This document shows, piece after piece, positions 9,664 through 20,606 of a stretch of 64,000 nucleotides of DNA (its first letter is position 1; every line of letters begins with the position of its first letter). Source of the DNA: Stutzerimonas stutzeri (GTDB taxonomy: Bacteria; Pseudomonadota; Gammaproteobacteria; Pseudomonadales; Pseudomonadaceae); contig NC_015740.1 of NCBI RefSeq assembly GCF_000219605.1, positions 3,410,001 to 3,474,000 of the forward strand. Reading direction: 5' to 3'. Both the position numbers and the translations under genes were made by a program. Under the pieces are notes generated by a model that made no database searches, had not been told where the DNA came from, and saw only the letters and a program-made list of their open reading frames with translations.

Positions 9664-10488
9664 TCAATGCTGCACGAGGTGCACCACGCGCTGCGGGAAT
9701 GGAATCCCGACGCCTGCGGCGGTCAGGCGCTCCTTGGCCTGCTCGGTAAAGCTGAAGGTCACCGGCCAGAAGTCAGCGGTCGCCACCCAGACGCGCAACG
9801 ACAGGTTCACCGAACTGTCGCCGAGCCCCGTCACGAATACCACCGGCTCGGGCTCGCGCAACACTCGCGGGTCCTCGGCGATCTCCAGCAGGATCTGGCG
9901 GGCCAGCTTGATGTCGCTGCTGTAATCGATGCCGATGTTGATATCGGCACGGCGGCGCGGCTCACGGGAAAAGTTGGTGATATGGCCATTGGAGAGCGCG
10001 CCGTTGGGCACCACCACGGTCTTGTTGTCACCTGTCTTGAGCACCGTATGAAAGATCTGGATGGAGTTGACGGTGCCCGCGATACCTTGCGCCTCGATCC
10101 ACTCGCCGACACGGAACGGGCGGAACAGCAGGATCAGCACGCCGCCCGCGAAGTTCGCCAGGCTGCCCTGCAATGCCAGGCCAATGGCCAGACCCGCGGC
10201 GCCGATCACGGCGATGAACGAGGTGGTTTCGACGCCGATCATCGATGCCACGCTGACCAGCAGCAGCACCTTGAGCACCACGCTGGCCAGGCTGCCGATG
10301 AAGCCATGCAGGGTCGGGTCCACCTGACGGCGCTGCAGCAGACTGCTGACCTTGGCGGTGAGGGTGTTGATCAGCCACCAGCCGAACAGGAAGGTCAGCA
10401 GTGCCAGCGTGACCTGGGCGCCGTACTGCAGCGCGACCGGCAGCCAGGCTTCGGAAAGATCGACCAGATAGTCGACGGAGAGGTCCAT
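9664..10488 (-). CDS. mscS: Small-conductance mechanosensitive channel (MscS family)
   Basis: A 274-residue MscS-type channel that opens on membrane tension to release solutes during osmotic downshock. Hydrophobic segments lie near residues 20-42 and 60-82. The pore helix is seen in AAGLAIGLALQGSLANFAGGVLILLF at about 95-120, followed by the beta domain start FRVGEWIEAQG. AAGGAG precedes the ATG at ideal spacing. It lies upstream of ampG on the opposite strand and downstream of yajQ on the same strand. Confidence 0.95.
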   Translation of the reverse strand: MDLSVDYLVDLSEAWLPVALQYGAQVTLALLTFLFGWWLINTLTAKVSSLLQRRQVDPTLHGFIGSLASVVLKVLLLVSVASMIGVETTSFIAVIGAAGLAIGLALQGSLANFAGGVLILLFRPFRVGEWIEAQGIAGTVNSIQIFHTVLKTGDNKTVVVPNGALSNGHITNFSREPRRRADINIGIDYSSDIKLARQILLEIAEDPRVLREPEPVVFVTGLGDSSVNLSLRVWVATADFWPVTFSFTEQAKERLTAAGVGIPFPQRVVHLVQH

Positions 10489-10577
10489 GGAGATACTCCT
10501 TCGAAGGATCGGTGTCCGCGCAGCCGGGACACCGAGGAAAGCGGGGGGTTGATGCGTGCGCCGAAGCGCGGCGGGAA

Positions 10578-11057
10578 TCAGTCGCGGAAGTTGTTGAACT
10601 GCAGCGGCATGCCGAACTCGTGGCCACGCAGCAGAGCGATGGCCTCCTGCAGATCGTCGCGCTTCTTGCCGGTCACGCGGACCTGTTCACCCTGAATCGC
10701 TGCCTGCACCTTGAGCTTGGCATCCTTGATATGGGCGACGATCTTTTTCGCCAGCTCCTTGTCGATCCCCTCGCGCAGCACCGCTTCCTGTTTCATGGTC
10801 TTGCCGGAAGCGTAGGCATCCTTGACTTCGAGGCACTGGATATCGATCTTGCGTTTGACCAGGCTCAACTTGAGGATCTCGAGCATCTGCTCCAATTGGA
10901 ACTCGGCTTCTGCCGTCAGCTGCACGGTCAGGTCCTTCTGCTCGAAGCTGCCTTTGCCGCGCAGGTCGTAACGTCGATCCAGTTCCTTGATCGCGTTGTC
11001 GATCGCGTTGGTGACTTCGTGCTTGTCCAGTTCGGACACCACGTCGAACGAGGGCAT
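10578..11057 (-). CDS. yajQ: YajQ family nucleotide/c-di-GMP-binding protein
   Basis: A 159-residue full-length YajQ. The family begins [18 protein letters not shown] and ends [10 protein letters not shown], both seen here. Members bind nucleotides; one in Xanthomonas binds cyclic di-GMP and acts with a transcription factor. GGAGG lies just upstream. It is immediately divergent from a response regulator whose GGDEF domain is degenerate, so two proteins related to c-di-GMP signalling share a 150-base control region. Confidence 0.96.
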   Translation of the reverse strand: MPSFDVVSELDKHEVTNAIDNAIKELDRRYDLRGKGSFEQKDLTVQLTAEAEFQLEQMLEILKLSLVKRKIDIQCLEVKDAYASGKTMKQEAVLREGIDKELAKKIVAHIKDAKLKVQAAIQGEQVRVTGKKRDDLQEAIALLRGHEFGMPLQFNNFRD

Positions 11058-11207
11058 GGGATTCCTCCACTATGTTGCGCGACGGGCCGCATGAGCCGAG
11101 CGCGCGTGTCTTGACGGTTAAGAAAGCGCGGTCATTATAGCGATTCGACGTGTCAGCGCCCGCCCCCGGAGTGACAGGACGTCCCCCTCCAATTGATTGA
11201 GCTCGCC

Positions 11208-13089
<1,882 letters not shown>

Positions 13090-13135
13090 GCGACGGCTAC
13101 CCTGCTGAAACCCTCCGCCAAGCCGTGCCCGTTCC

Positions 13136-15151
13136 ATGAAGCTGCGTCAGCGCCTCGAAAATCTCCCGGTCGGCCGCAAGCTGCTGCTCGCCCTGCTCGT
13201 CCTGCTCGCCGCCGTGCTGCTGGTATCCAACCTCACCTTCATCAGTGCCGCCTACTGGATCTCGCGGCAGAGCGTCGCTCCGCAAGCCATGCACACGCTT
13301 GGCGAACTTTTCACCACCGAGGAGCTGAGCAGCCGCGCCCTGTCCTCGCCCGAGGCAGCCAGCGAGTTGCTCAGGCGCCTGGACGGCTATGCTCCGCTGC
13401 GCGCAGCAGTGATCTACGACCGCGACGGCAACAGCCTTGCGCAGCTGCAGCAGGGTGAGCGGCTGCGGCTGCCGGAGCGGATCGACAAGGTCGCCGACTG
13501 GCGTGCTGGCGAAATCCGCGCCAACCTGCTGGTCAGGCTACCGCAAGCGGACGGCAGCGCCGGGCATCTGCTGATGGTGGCCAGCAGCGAACTGCCAGGC
13601 GCGTTCTACACCGGCACGCTGACGGCGAGCCTGGCCATCCTGGTAGCCAGTCTGCTGCTCTGGATTCTGGTGGCGCGTCAGATCCGCCAGCTCATTACCC
13701 GGCCGATTCGCGATCTGGAGGCGCTGTCGCGCCAGGTCACCCGCGAGGAGGACTATTCCCTGCGCGCCAAGCCCGGCAACCAGGACGAGATCGGTCGCCT
13801 CGCCGATGCCTTCAACACCATGCTGTCGCGCATGGAAGCCCGTGAGCAGCAGCTCAAGCGCGCCCGTGACGACGCCCAGGAAGCCTTCGACCATGCCCAG
13901 GGTCTGGCCGAGGAAACGCGCCACTCCAACCGTAAACTGGAGCTGGAAGTGCAGGTGCGCAGCAAGATCGAACAGAAGCTCACCGGCTTCCAGAAATACC
14001 TCAATAGCATCATCGACTCGATGCCCTCGGCGCTGATCGCCCTCGACGAGCAGCTCTACGTCACCCAATGGAATCAGGAAGCCAGCGCCCTTTCCGGCAC
14101 GCCGCTGGACGATGCGCTGAATCAACCGGTATTCGTCGCCTTCGAGCCGCTCAAGCCCTTCCTCACGCAGATCCGCCGCAGCTCCGAGCAGCATGTGGTG
14201 GAAAAGATCGAGAAAGTGACGTGGCTGCGCAACGACGAGCCACACCACTACGCGCTCACCTGCTATCCACTGACCGGCGGCGGCGGTCGTGGCGTGGTGA
14301 TCCGCATCGACGACATCACCCAGCGCATCAACATGGAAGAAATGATGGTGCAGTCGGAGAAGATGCTCTCGGTGGGCAGCCTGGCGGCCGGCATGGCTCA
14401 CGAGATCAACAACCCCCTCGGCGCCATCCTGCACAACGCCCAGAACATACGTCGCCGGCTCTCCGCCGAGCTCGAGCGCAATCGCGAGGCGGCCGAAGAA
14501 ACCGGGGTGCGCCTGGAGGCAGTCAACCAGTACCTGCAGCGCCGCGAGGTGCCGCAGCTGCTCGATGGCATCCAGCAGGCCGGCTCGAGGGCCGCGAAGA
14601 TCGTCAGCCACATGCTCAGTTTCAGTCGCATGAGCAACCGCCAACTGGCCGACTGTCATTTGCCGGTGCTGATCGACCAGGCACTGGAGATCGCCGGAAA
14701 CGACTTCGCCCTGATGGAAGGCTTCGATTTCAAGGCCATCGATATCGTCCGTGACTTCGACCCGCGCGTGGATCGGGTGCCCTGCATCGGCAACGAGCTG
14801 GAGCAGGTGCTGCTCAATCTGCTGAAGAACGCGGCCCAGGCCATCCATGCGCACCACAGCGGCGAGCCCGGGCAGATCATTCTGCGTACGCGGCTGAACC
14901 CGCCCTGGGCGGAAATCCAGGTGGAGGACAACGGCGGCGGCATCCCCGAGAACGTGCGCAAGCGCATCTTCGAACCTTTCTTCACCACCAAGGAAGTCGG
15001 CCAGGGAACCGGACTGGGCCTTTCCGTTTCGTATTTCATCATCACCAACAATCACCAGGGTCAGATGGAGGTGCAGTGCCAACCCGGCCACGGCACCACC
15101 TTCACCCTGCGACTGCCGCTAAGCTCGCCAGTCGAGCCGACTGCGACCTGA
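13136..15151 (+). CDS. Membrane sensor histidine kinase (HAMP-PAS-HisKA-HATPase)
   Basis: A 671-residue transmembrane kinase. TM1 is about 16-42 and TM2 about 158-182, enclosing a periplasmic sensor of about 115 residues. HAMP (about 185-235), a coiled linker, a PAS domain (about 285-390), the phospho-acceptor His422 in GMAHEINNPLG, and a full ATPase domain with N-box NLLKNAAQAI, G1 VEDNGGGIPENV and G2 GTGLGLSVS follow. No DNA-binding response regulator is adjacent; the nearest receiver is the degenerate GGDEF protein two genes upstream, a possible partner. The stimulus is unknown. Confidence 0.94.
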   Translation: MKLRQRLENLPVGRKLLLALLVLLAAVLLVSNLTFISAAYWISRQSVAPQAMHTLGELFTTEELSSRALSSPEAASELLRRLDGYAPLRAAVIYDRDGNSLAQLQQGERLRLPERIDKVADWRAGEIRANLLVRLPQADGSAGHLLMVASSELPGAFYTGTLTASLAILVASLLLWILVARQIRQLITRPIRDLEALSRQVTREEDYSLRAKPGNQDEIGRLADAFNTMLSRMEAREQQLKRARDDAQEAFDHAQGLAEETRHSNRKLELEVQVRSKIEQKLTGFQKYLNSIIDSMPSALIALDEQLYVTQWNQEASALSGTPLDDALNQPVFVAFEPLKPFLTQIRRSSEQHVVEKIEKVTWLRNDEPHHYALTCYPLTGGGGRGVVIRIDDITQRINMEEMMVQSEKMLSVGSLAAGMAHEINNPLGAILHNAQNIRRRLSAELERNREAAEETGVRLEAVNQYLQRREVPQLLDGIQQAGSRAAKIVSHMLSFSRMSNRQLADCHLPVLIDQALEIAGNDFALMEGFDFKAIDIVRDFDPRVDRVPCIGNELEQVLLNLLKNAAQAIHAHHSGEPGQIILRTRLNPPWAEIQVEDNGGGIPENVRKRIFEPFFTTKEVGQGTGLGLSVSYFIITNNHQGQMEVQCQPGHGTTFTLRLPLSSPVEPTAT

Positions 15152-15164
15152 ACAAGGAAAAACC

Positions 15165-15755
15165 ATGGGCAATCGACTATCCAAGATCTACACCCGCACC
15201 GGCGACGGCGGCGAAACCGGCCTGGGCGACGGCCGTCGGGTCGCCAAGGATCACCCCCGCGTCGAGGCCATGGGCGAAGTCGATACGCTCAACAGCCAGC
15301 TCGGCCTGCTGCTTGCCGAGCTGGCCGATGCGCAGGTGCAGTGGCCGGCGCTCGATGAGCTGATCAGCGTGTTCGGCCCGTGCCAACACCGCCTGTTCGA
15401 TCTTGGCGGCGAGCTGGCGATGCCCGACTACCAGGCGCTGCAGGAAAGCGAGATCGAGCGCCTGGAGCAGGCCATCGACCGTTGGAATCAGGAGCTGGGC
15501 CCGCTCAAGGAGTTCATCCTGCCGGGCGGTTCTCGACTCATCGCCCTCGCCCACCTGTGCCGCAGCGTGACGCGCACTGCCGAACGTCGGTGCCAGCAGC
15601 TCAATGCCAGCGAAACCGTGCGCCCGGTGCTGCTGGCCTATCTGAACCGGCTGTCCGATGCGCTGTTCGTCGCCGCCCGCCTGATTGCGCGGCGCCAGGG
15701 GTGTGGCGAGATCCTCTGGCAACCCGCCGCCGCGGCAGCCGGCGCGGATGACTGA
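15165..15755 (+). CDS. Cob(I)alamin adenosyltransferase, PduO type
   Basis: A 196-residue ATP:corrinoid adenosyltransferase, which makes adenosylcobalamin. The PduO signature is present: KIYTRTGDGGETGLGDGRR at residues 8-26 for ATP binding, AMGEVDTLNS, and ELGPLKEFILPGGS and RTAERRC in the C-terminal half. AAGGAA precedes the ATG. The stop overlaps the start of the next gene by 8 bases, so the two are translationally coupled. No cobalamin riboswitch or B12 biosynthesis gene is nearby. Confidence 0.94.
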   Translation: MGNRLSKIYTRTGDGGETGLGDGRRVAKDHPRVEAMGEVDTLNSQLGLLLAELADAQVQWPALDELISVFGPCQHRLFDLGGELAMPDYQALQESEIERLEQAIDRWNQELGPLKEFILPGGSRLIALAHLCRSVTRTAERRCQQLNASETVRPVLLAYLNRLSDALFVAARLIARRQGCGEILWQPAAAAAGADD

Positions 15756-16776
15756 GCACCGCGTGGATCAACAGGCGCGACGGCGCGACGGGCTGCATGC
15801 CGCCTGGGAAGCCTTCATCGTCCTGCTGGTCTGCGTGAACCTGGCGCTGATCCTGTTCGACAGCCTGTTCGCGCTGCAGCCGGTCAACACGGCGCTTGCC
15901 AGCCTGGTGCCGCAGCTGCACGAGCGCTATCAGCAAAGCATCCACGTCAACTTCCAGTACATCGACCTGGCCTTCGTCGCGGTCTTCCTTCTCGACGTGC
16001 TGCTCGGCTGGACGGTCGCGCTGTTCGAGCGCCGTTATGCGCGCTGGTACTACTACCCGTTCGCTCACTGGTATGACGTGCTCGGCTGCATTCCGCTGGC
16101 GGGGTTCCGGTGGCTGCGGGTACTGCGGGTTGGCAGCCTGCTCATTCGCCTGCAGCGTCTGGGCCTGATCGACATGCGCCGGTGGGCCGTCTATGGGCTG
16201 TTCAGCCGTTATTACTACCTGCTGATCGAAGAGCTTTCCGACCGGGTGATGGTGCGCCTGTTCGGCCGTCTGCAGCAGGAGATCGGCGCCAGTGACGACC
16301 TCTCGCGGCGCCTTCTGCAGGAGGTGGTCCGACCGCGCAAGCAGCGCGTGCTCAACGACCTGTCGCGGCGCCTGCAAGGCATGCTGGAAACCGGCTACCG
16401 CGACAATCGCGGCGCCATCGAAGGCTACGTCAGCCAGCTGATCCACCAGGCGCTGCGGGACAATCCGGAAATGCACAGCCTGCGCCGCCTGCCGCTGGGC
16501 AATCGCCTGGCCAGCACGCTCGACGATGCCCTCGGCGATATCGCCGCACGGCTGATGCAGGGCGCTGTGGAGGGCATGCGCGGCCCGCAGTTCCAGGCGT
16601 TGGCGGCCAATCTCGCCGACGAGTTCTTCGATGCCTGGGTCTATCAGGACGAGCACACCGATCTGGCATTGGAGGAGCTGCTGGTGGATGTGATCGAGGT
16701 GCTCAAGCAACAGGTTCTCGACCGCCGCTGGAGCCGCTTCGTTGGCCCGACACCGCCCGCCACGCCGCCGGGTTGA
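15748..16776 (+). CDS. Channel-like membrane protein of unknown function
   Basis: A 342-residue protein. The N-terminal third has hydrophobic segments (AAWEAFIVLLVCVNLALILFD; YIDLAFVAVFLLDVLLGW) and then an arginine-studded helix (FRWLRVLRVGSLLIRLQRL, about residues 115-133) that resembles the S4 voltage sensor of ion transport proteins. No pore loop or selectivity filter is visible. The C-terminal 200 residues are soluble, helical and charged. ATG 15748 lies inside the end of the adenosyltransferase gene. I recognise the fold class, not the function. Confidence 0.8.
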   Translation: MTEHRVDQQARRRDGLHAAWEAFIVLLVCVNLALILFDSLFALQPVNTALASLVPQLHERYQQSIHVNFQYIDLAFVAVFLLDVLLGWTVALFERRYARWYYYPFAHWYDVLGCIPLAGFRWLRVLRVGSLLIRLQRLGLIDMRRWAVYGLFSRYYYLLIEELSDRVMVRLFGRLQQEIGASDDLSRRLLQEVVRPRKQRVLNDLSRRLQGMLETGYRDNRGAIEGYVSQLIHQALRDNPEMHSLRRLPLGNRLASTLDDALGDIAARLMQGAVEGMRGPQFQALAANLADEFFDAWVYQDEHTDLALEELLVDVIEVLKQQVLDRRWSRFVGPTPPATPPG

Positions 16777-16792
16777 AGCGGACGACCGTCGC

Positions 16793-17584
16793 TCAGCCGC
16801 CCGCCTCGCCCTCTTCGACCGGCTTGAAGCCGATCGGCGACTTCTCGTCGAGGCGCGCGCCGACGATCATTTCGGTCGCCCAGTTCACCAGGATGGACGT
16901 ATAGGCCTCCTGGCAGCGCTCACTGCTCAGCGCGTGGTCGGCGCCATCGATGATCCGATGGGTCAGTGAATGAGTGGAATGAAAGGCGGCGCGATAGCTC
17001 ATGATCGTTTCGTGAGGCACGAAGGTATCGTGCTCGGACTCGACGATCAGCACGTCGCCGCGGAATGCCGCGCAGGCCGCCAGTGCACGGTTTTCCTCGG
17101 GCCGCACGCGGCGGCTGCGCAGCTGGTTGAGTACCTCGCGGTCCAGCTGGCGCTTGGGCACCTGCCATTCCTCGTCGCGGTACAGCGCAGGCACGCGCAG
17201 CGCCAGCCACTTCACTGGGCGCAAGGAGGTGAGGATTGCTGCCAGGTAACCGCCATAGCTGGTACCCACCACAGCGATCGCCGAAGGGTCGATATGCGGG
17301 TGCTGGGCGAGCAGGTCGTAAGCGGCCAGCAGATCGTCGAGGTTCTGCTCGCGGGTCACGGTTTCCTGCTGTGCCCGGGTCTGCGCATGGCCACGCAGGT
17401 CGAACGACAGGCAGACGCAACCGAGCCCGGCGATGCCCCGCGCGCGCGTCAGATCGCGCTGCTGACTACCGCCCCAGCCATGCACGAACAGTACGCCGGG
17501 CATCTTTTCCGGCGGTGACAGAAAGGTCCCGGCGATGTGCTCGTCGCCCACCAGGATGTTCACCATCTCGCTATGCGTCGCCAT
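16793..17584 (-). CDS. Alpha/beta hydrolase
   Basis: A 263-residue serine hydrolase. The oxyanion-hole segment HGWGG is at 35-39, the nucleophile elbow GTSYGG has Ser109, and a complete triad is likely with Asp186 (ESEHDTF) and His217 (GADHAL). It resembles dienelactone-hydrolase/acyl-peptidase-like esterases; the substrate is unknown. Its ATG lies inside the 3' end of the DUF3182 gene (14-base overlap), so the two are coupled. An alternative ATG at 17566 would remove the overlap and six residues. Confidence 0.9.
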   Translation of the reverse strand: MATHSEMVNILVGDEHIAGTFLSPPEKMPGVLFVHGWGGSQQRDLTRARGIAGLGCVCLSFDLRGHAQTRAQQETVTREQNLDDLLAAYDLLAQHPHIDPSAIAVVGTSYGGYLAAILTSLRPVKWLALRVPALYRDEEWQVPKRQLDREVLNQLRSRRVRPEENRALAACAAFRGDVLIVESEHDTFVPHETIMSYRAAFHSTHSLTHRIIDGADHALSSERCQEAYTSILVNWATEMIVGARLDEKSPIGFKPVEEGEAGG

Positions 17585-18716
17585 AGTCCTCCACCATTAC
17601 GCATTTGGTGATGAAGCCCACTTCGGCGTCCTCGTCCCGATACAGCACCTGGGCACCGGCCGGCACCTGCTGCTGTTCACCATAGAGTTCGATCGAAGAG
17701 GCCTTTACCGCACGCACCCCACTGCCCCGCCTGAATGCTTCGAGCGCGGCGATCTCGGCGCTGCTGGCACCGCCGATGCGCCAGGATTGCTCGAGTACGC
17801 CGGAACGTGGTTGGCCACGCCCGTCGATGCCCTGGGCGATGTCGTAATTGCGCCGCGAGGCGAAAAAGTGCCGGTAGCAGCTCGAAGCTGCCTCGTCGTA
17901 GACCTGTGCCTGGCTGACCGCCAGGCGCGTGGTTTCCGGAAGGTCCAGTGCCAGCAGCGCCTCGAAATCACCATCGACGACCACGAGGTCCGAGCCGCCA
18001 TAGACCTCGTTGCCGGCATTGTCGCGGGTCAGTCGCTGGGTACCGTAGTAACTGGCCAGACGCCCGCCGACACGTACCTGACCAACGCTGAAGGTGGTGA
18101 CGCGCTCCAGATGAGCTTCGAGCACGACGCCGTACTGACCCAGCTCCTTCTCCTCGAGGGCGAACAACGCCTGGTCGAGGGCATCGCTGTCGTCAACGCG
18201 CAGCTGGCCGCGCCCGCCCGTCGCGCGGACCGGTTTGATCCGCACCGCCCCCTCATGCAACAGCCGTCGCCCCGCGTCCCTGGCATCCTCCAGGCTGAAC
18301 GCGCTGTAGCCGGCCAGCACGCTGCCTTTGACCTGGGTACCGAAATCGCGCGACCAGCCGACCGGCGCCACGGCGTCCGGACGCACCAGCGGATGGGTGA
18401 TGGCCTTGGTCTCGACGAAGGGCTGCGGCACGACGCCGCCGAACAGGTCGCCCTCTTCGTTCAGCCCCAGCTCGTGGGCCTCGTGCAGACCGACAACGGT
18501 TCCCGACGGCACCAGGTAAGGATGGGCGTCGTAGCGGCGAGTCGGATCGTATTCGCCGCCGTAACTCAGGCCCAGCAACACGGCCAGGCGTTCGGCCAAT
18601 GCGGCGTGGACAATCTTCTCGTGCTGGGGCTCGCGCGGGCGATTGGGATAGGTCAGCACGACCCTGCGAGACCCCTGCAGCGTTTGCGCATTCATCATCT
18701 TCGTGGACAGCTCCAT
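17571..18716 (-). CDS. DUF3182 family protein (possible ATP-grasp-like)
   Basis: A protein of about 381 residues belonging to the uncharacterised DUF3182 family. Segments such as AVRIKPVRATGGRGQLRVDD and VVLEAHLERVTTFSVGQ look like the ATP-binding region and central strand of ATP-grasp ligases, which is inference by eye. No signal peptide. The start is uncertain: ATG 18716 is used; a double ATG at 18698 is possible, and the frame is open to 18836. It precedes and overlaps an alpha/beta hydrolase gene, suggesting a two-enzyme unit. Confidence 0.82.
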   Translation of the reverse strand: MELSTKMMNAQTLQGSRRVVLTYPNRPREPQHEKIVHAALAERLAVLLGLSYGGEYDPTRRYDAHPYLVPSGTVVGLHEAHELGLNEEGDLFGGVVPQPFVETKAITHPLVRPDAVAPVGWSRDFGTQVKGSVLAGYSAFSLEDARDAGRRLLHEGAVRIKPVRATGGRGQLRVDDSDALDQALFALEEKELGQYGVVLEAHLERVTTFSVGQVRVGGRLASYYGTQRLTRDNAGNEVYGGSDLVVVDGDFEALLALDLPETTRLAVSQAQVYDEAASSCYRHFFASRRNYDIAQGIDGRGQPRSGVLEQSWRIGGASSAEIAALEAFRRGSGVRAVKASSIELYGEQQQVPAGAQVLYRDEDAEVGFITKCVMVEDYGDA

Positions 18717-18874
18717 GGACTGCTCGACATGCACGCCAGCGGCAAAGCCGTGGCGTTCGCTTCCACCTGAGCGGTAGCACGGTGTACCGGAGTAGACCGC
18801 AGCCAGCACGCAATGATCCTCAGCCGGGACGGGCACTCGCCCTGTCCCCTGTCACCCACGAAGAATCGCCCACG

Positions 18875-18910
18875 AAAAAGGGGAGCAACCTCTCGGTTGC
18901 TCCCCTTTTT
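18875..18910. terminator. Strong terminator after ahpF
   Basis: Perfect 16-base inverted repeat AAAAAGGGGAGCAACC (18875-18890) / GGTTGCTCCCCTTTTT (18895-18910) with loop TCTC. It ends the ahpF transcript (minus strand) and separates it from the DUF3182 gene. Confidence 0.95.
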
Positions 18911-18925
18911 GTTTGCCGATCCCGA

Positions 18926-20488
18926 TCAGGCCGGCGCGGAGGTGCGGATCAGGTGATCAAAGGCGCTCAGCGAGGCCTTGGCGCCTTCGCCGACGGCGAT
19001 CACGATCTGCTTGTACGGCACCGTGGTCACGTCACCGGCGGCGAACACGCCGGGGATGCTGGTCTGGCCCTTGGCGTCGACGATGATCTCGCCGAAACGC
19101 GACAGCTCCAGGGTGCCCTTGAGCCATTCGCTGTTGGGCAGCAGGCCGATCTGCACGAAGATGCCTTCCAGCTCGACGCTGTGCATTTCTTCGCTGCTGC
19201 GGTCCTTGTAGACCAGGCCGGTGACCTTCTGGCCGTCGCCCTTGACCTCGGTGGTCTGCGCCATCTTCAGCACGCGGACGTTGGGCAGGCTGTTGAGCTT
19301 GCGCTGCAGCACGGCGTCGGCACGCAGGTCTTCGCCGAATTCCAGCAGGGTCACGTGGGCGACGATGCCGGCCAGGTCGATGGCCGCTTCCACGCCGGAG
19401 TTGCCACCGCCGATCACCGCCACGCGCTTGCCCTTGAACAGCGGGCCGTCGCAGTGCGGGCAGTAGGCGACGCCACGGCCGCGGTATTCCTGCTCGCCCG
19501 GCACGTTCATTTCGCGCCAGCGCGCGCCGGTGGCGAGGATCAGGGTCTTGGCCTTGAGCTCGCCGCCATTGTCGAACCGGACGCGGTGCAGGCCGTCTTC
19601 GCCGGCCGGGATCAGCTGGCTGGCGCGCTGCAGGTTCATGATGTCGACCTCGTACTCGCGCACGTGCTCTTCCAGCGCGCGGGCCAGTTTCGGGCCTTCG
19701 GTTTCCTTCACCGAGATGAAGTTCTCGATGGCCATGGTGTCCAGCACCTGACCGCCGAAGCGCTCGGCCGCGACGCCGGTGCGGATGCCCTTGCGCGCGG
19801 CGTAGATGGCCGCTGCGGCGCCGGCCGGACCGCCGCCGACCACCAGCACGTCGAAGGCGTCCTTGGCCTTGAGCTTCTCGGCATCACGGGCGCTGGAACC
19901 GGTGTCGAGCTTGGCGAGGATCTCTTCCTCGCTCATGCGGCCCTGGGTGAACAGCTCGCCGTTGAGGTAGATGCTCGGCACCGACATGATCTGCCGCGCT
20001 TCGACTTCATCCTGGAACAGCGCGCCGTCGATGGCCACGTGCTTGATGTTCGGGTTGAGCACGGCCATCAGGTTCAGCGCCTGGACCACGTCCGGGCAGT
20101 TCTGGCAGGACAGCGAGAAGTAGGTTTCGAAGCGGTAGTCGCCGTCGAGCGCCTTGATCTGCTCAATGACTTCCGGCGCGGTCTTCGACGGGTGGCCGCC
20201 GACCTGCAGCAAGGCCAGCACCAGCGAGGTGAACTCGTGGCCCATGGGGATGCCGGCGAAACGCAGGCTGATGTTGCCGCCGATGCGGTTGAGCGAGAAC
20301 GACGGCTTGCGCGCATCGTCGCCGTCGGTCTTCAAGGTGATCTTGTCGCTGAGGCCAGCGATGTCCTGCAGCAGGCTCAGCAGCTCCCGGGATTTCTCGC
20401 CGCCATCGAGGGACGCGACGATCTCGAAGGGCTGGGTGACCTTCTCCAGGTAGCCTTTCAACTGGGTCTTGAGATTGGTGTCCAACAT
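18926..20488 (-). CDS. ahpF: Alkyl hydroperoxide reductase subunit F
   Basis: AhpF is the NADH-dependent flavoprotein disulfide reductase that recharges AhpC. At 520 residues it has the N-terminal double thioredoxin-fold domain with redox pair SCQNCPD, an FAD-binding start [12 protein letters not shown], the catalytic CPHC in [11 protein letters not shown], an NAD-binding [12 protein letters not shown], and the C-terminal [15 protein letters not shown]. It lies 118 bases downstream of ahpC. A terminator-like hairpin in that gap suggests it receives only part of the ahpC transcription. Confidence 0.98.
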   Translation of the reverse strand: MLDTNLKTQLKGYLEKVTQPFEIVASLDGGEKSRELLSLLQDIAGLSDKITLKTDGDDARKPSFSLNRIGGNISLRFAGIPMGHEFTSLVLALLQVGGHPSKTAPEVIEQIKALDGDYRFETYFSLSCQNCPDVVQALNLMAVLNPNIKHVAIDGALFQDEVEARQIMSVPSIYLNGELFTQGRMSEEEILAKLDTGSSARDAEKLKAKDAFDVLVVGGGPAGAAAAIYAARKGIRTGVAAERFGGQVLDTMAIENFISVKETEGPKLARALEEHVREYEVDIMNLQRASQLIPAGEDGLHRVRFDNGGELKAKTLILATGARWREMNVPGEQEYRGRGVAYCPHCDGPLFKGKRVAVIGGGNSGVEAAIDLAGIVAHVTLLEFGEDLRADAVLQRKLNSLPNVRVLKMAQTTEVKGDGQKVTGLVYKDRSSEEMHSVELEGIFVQIGLLPNSEWLKGTLELSRFGEIIVDAKGQTSIPGVFAAGDVTTVPYKQIVIAVGEGAKASLSAFDHLIRTSAPA

Positions 20489-20514
20489 GAGCAGCAGTAC
20501 CCCGTTTGGAATTC

Positions 20515-20551
20515 AGGAAATAAAACGCCCGGACGGTTCGCGTCCAGGCGT
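20515..20551 (-). terminator. Terminator/attenuator between ahpC and ahpF
   Basis: Arms 20525-20535 and 20541-20551 form an 11-bp stem when read as minus-strand RNA, with one G-U pair and a 5-base loop, followed by TTTTATTT. This is the shape of an intrinsic terminator placed between ahpC and ahpF; partial read-through is the likely use. Confidence 0.75.
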
Positions 20552-20606
20552 CGGGTCGAAGGAGCGAACAGCAGCTCCCTCGACAGGCAAGCAAGGCAGA
20601 TAGACG

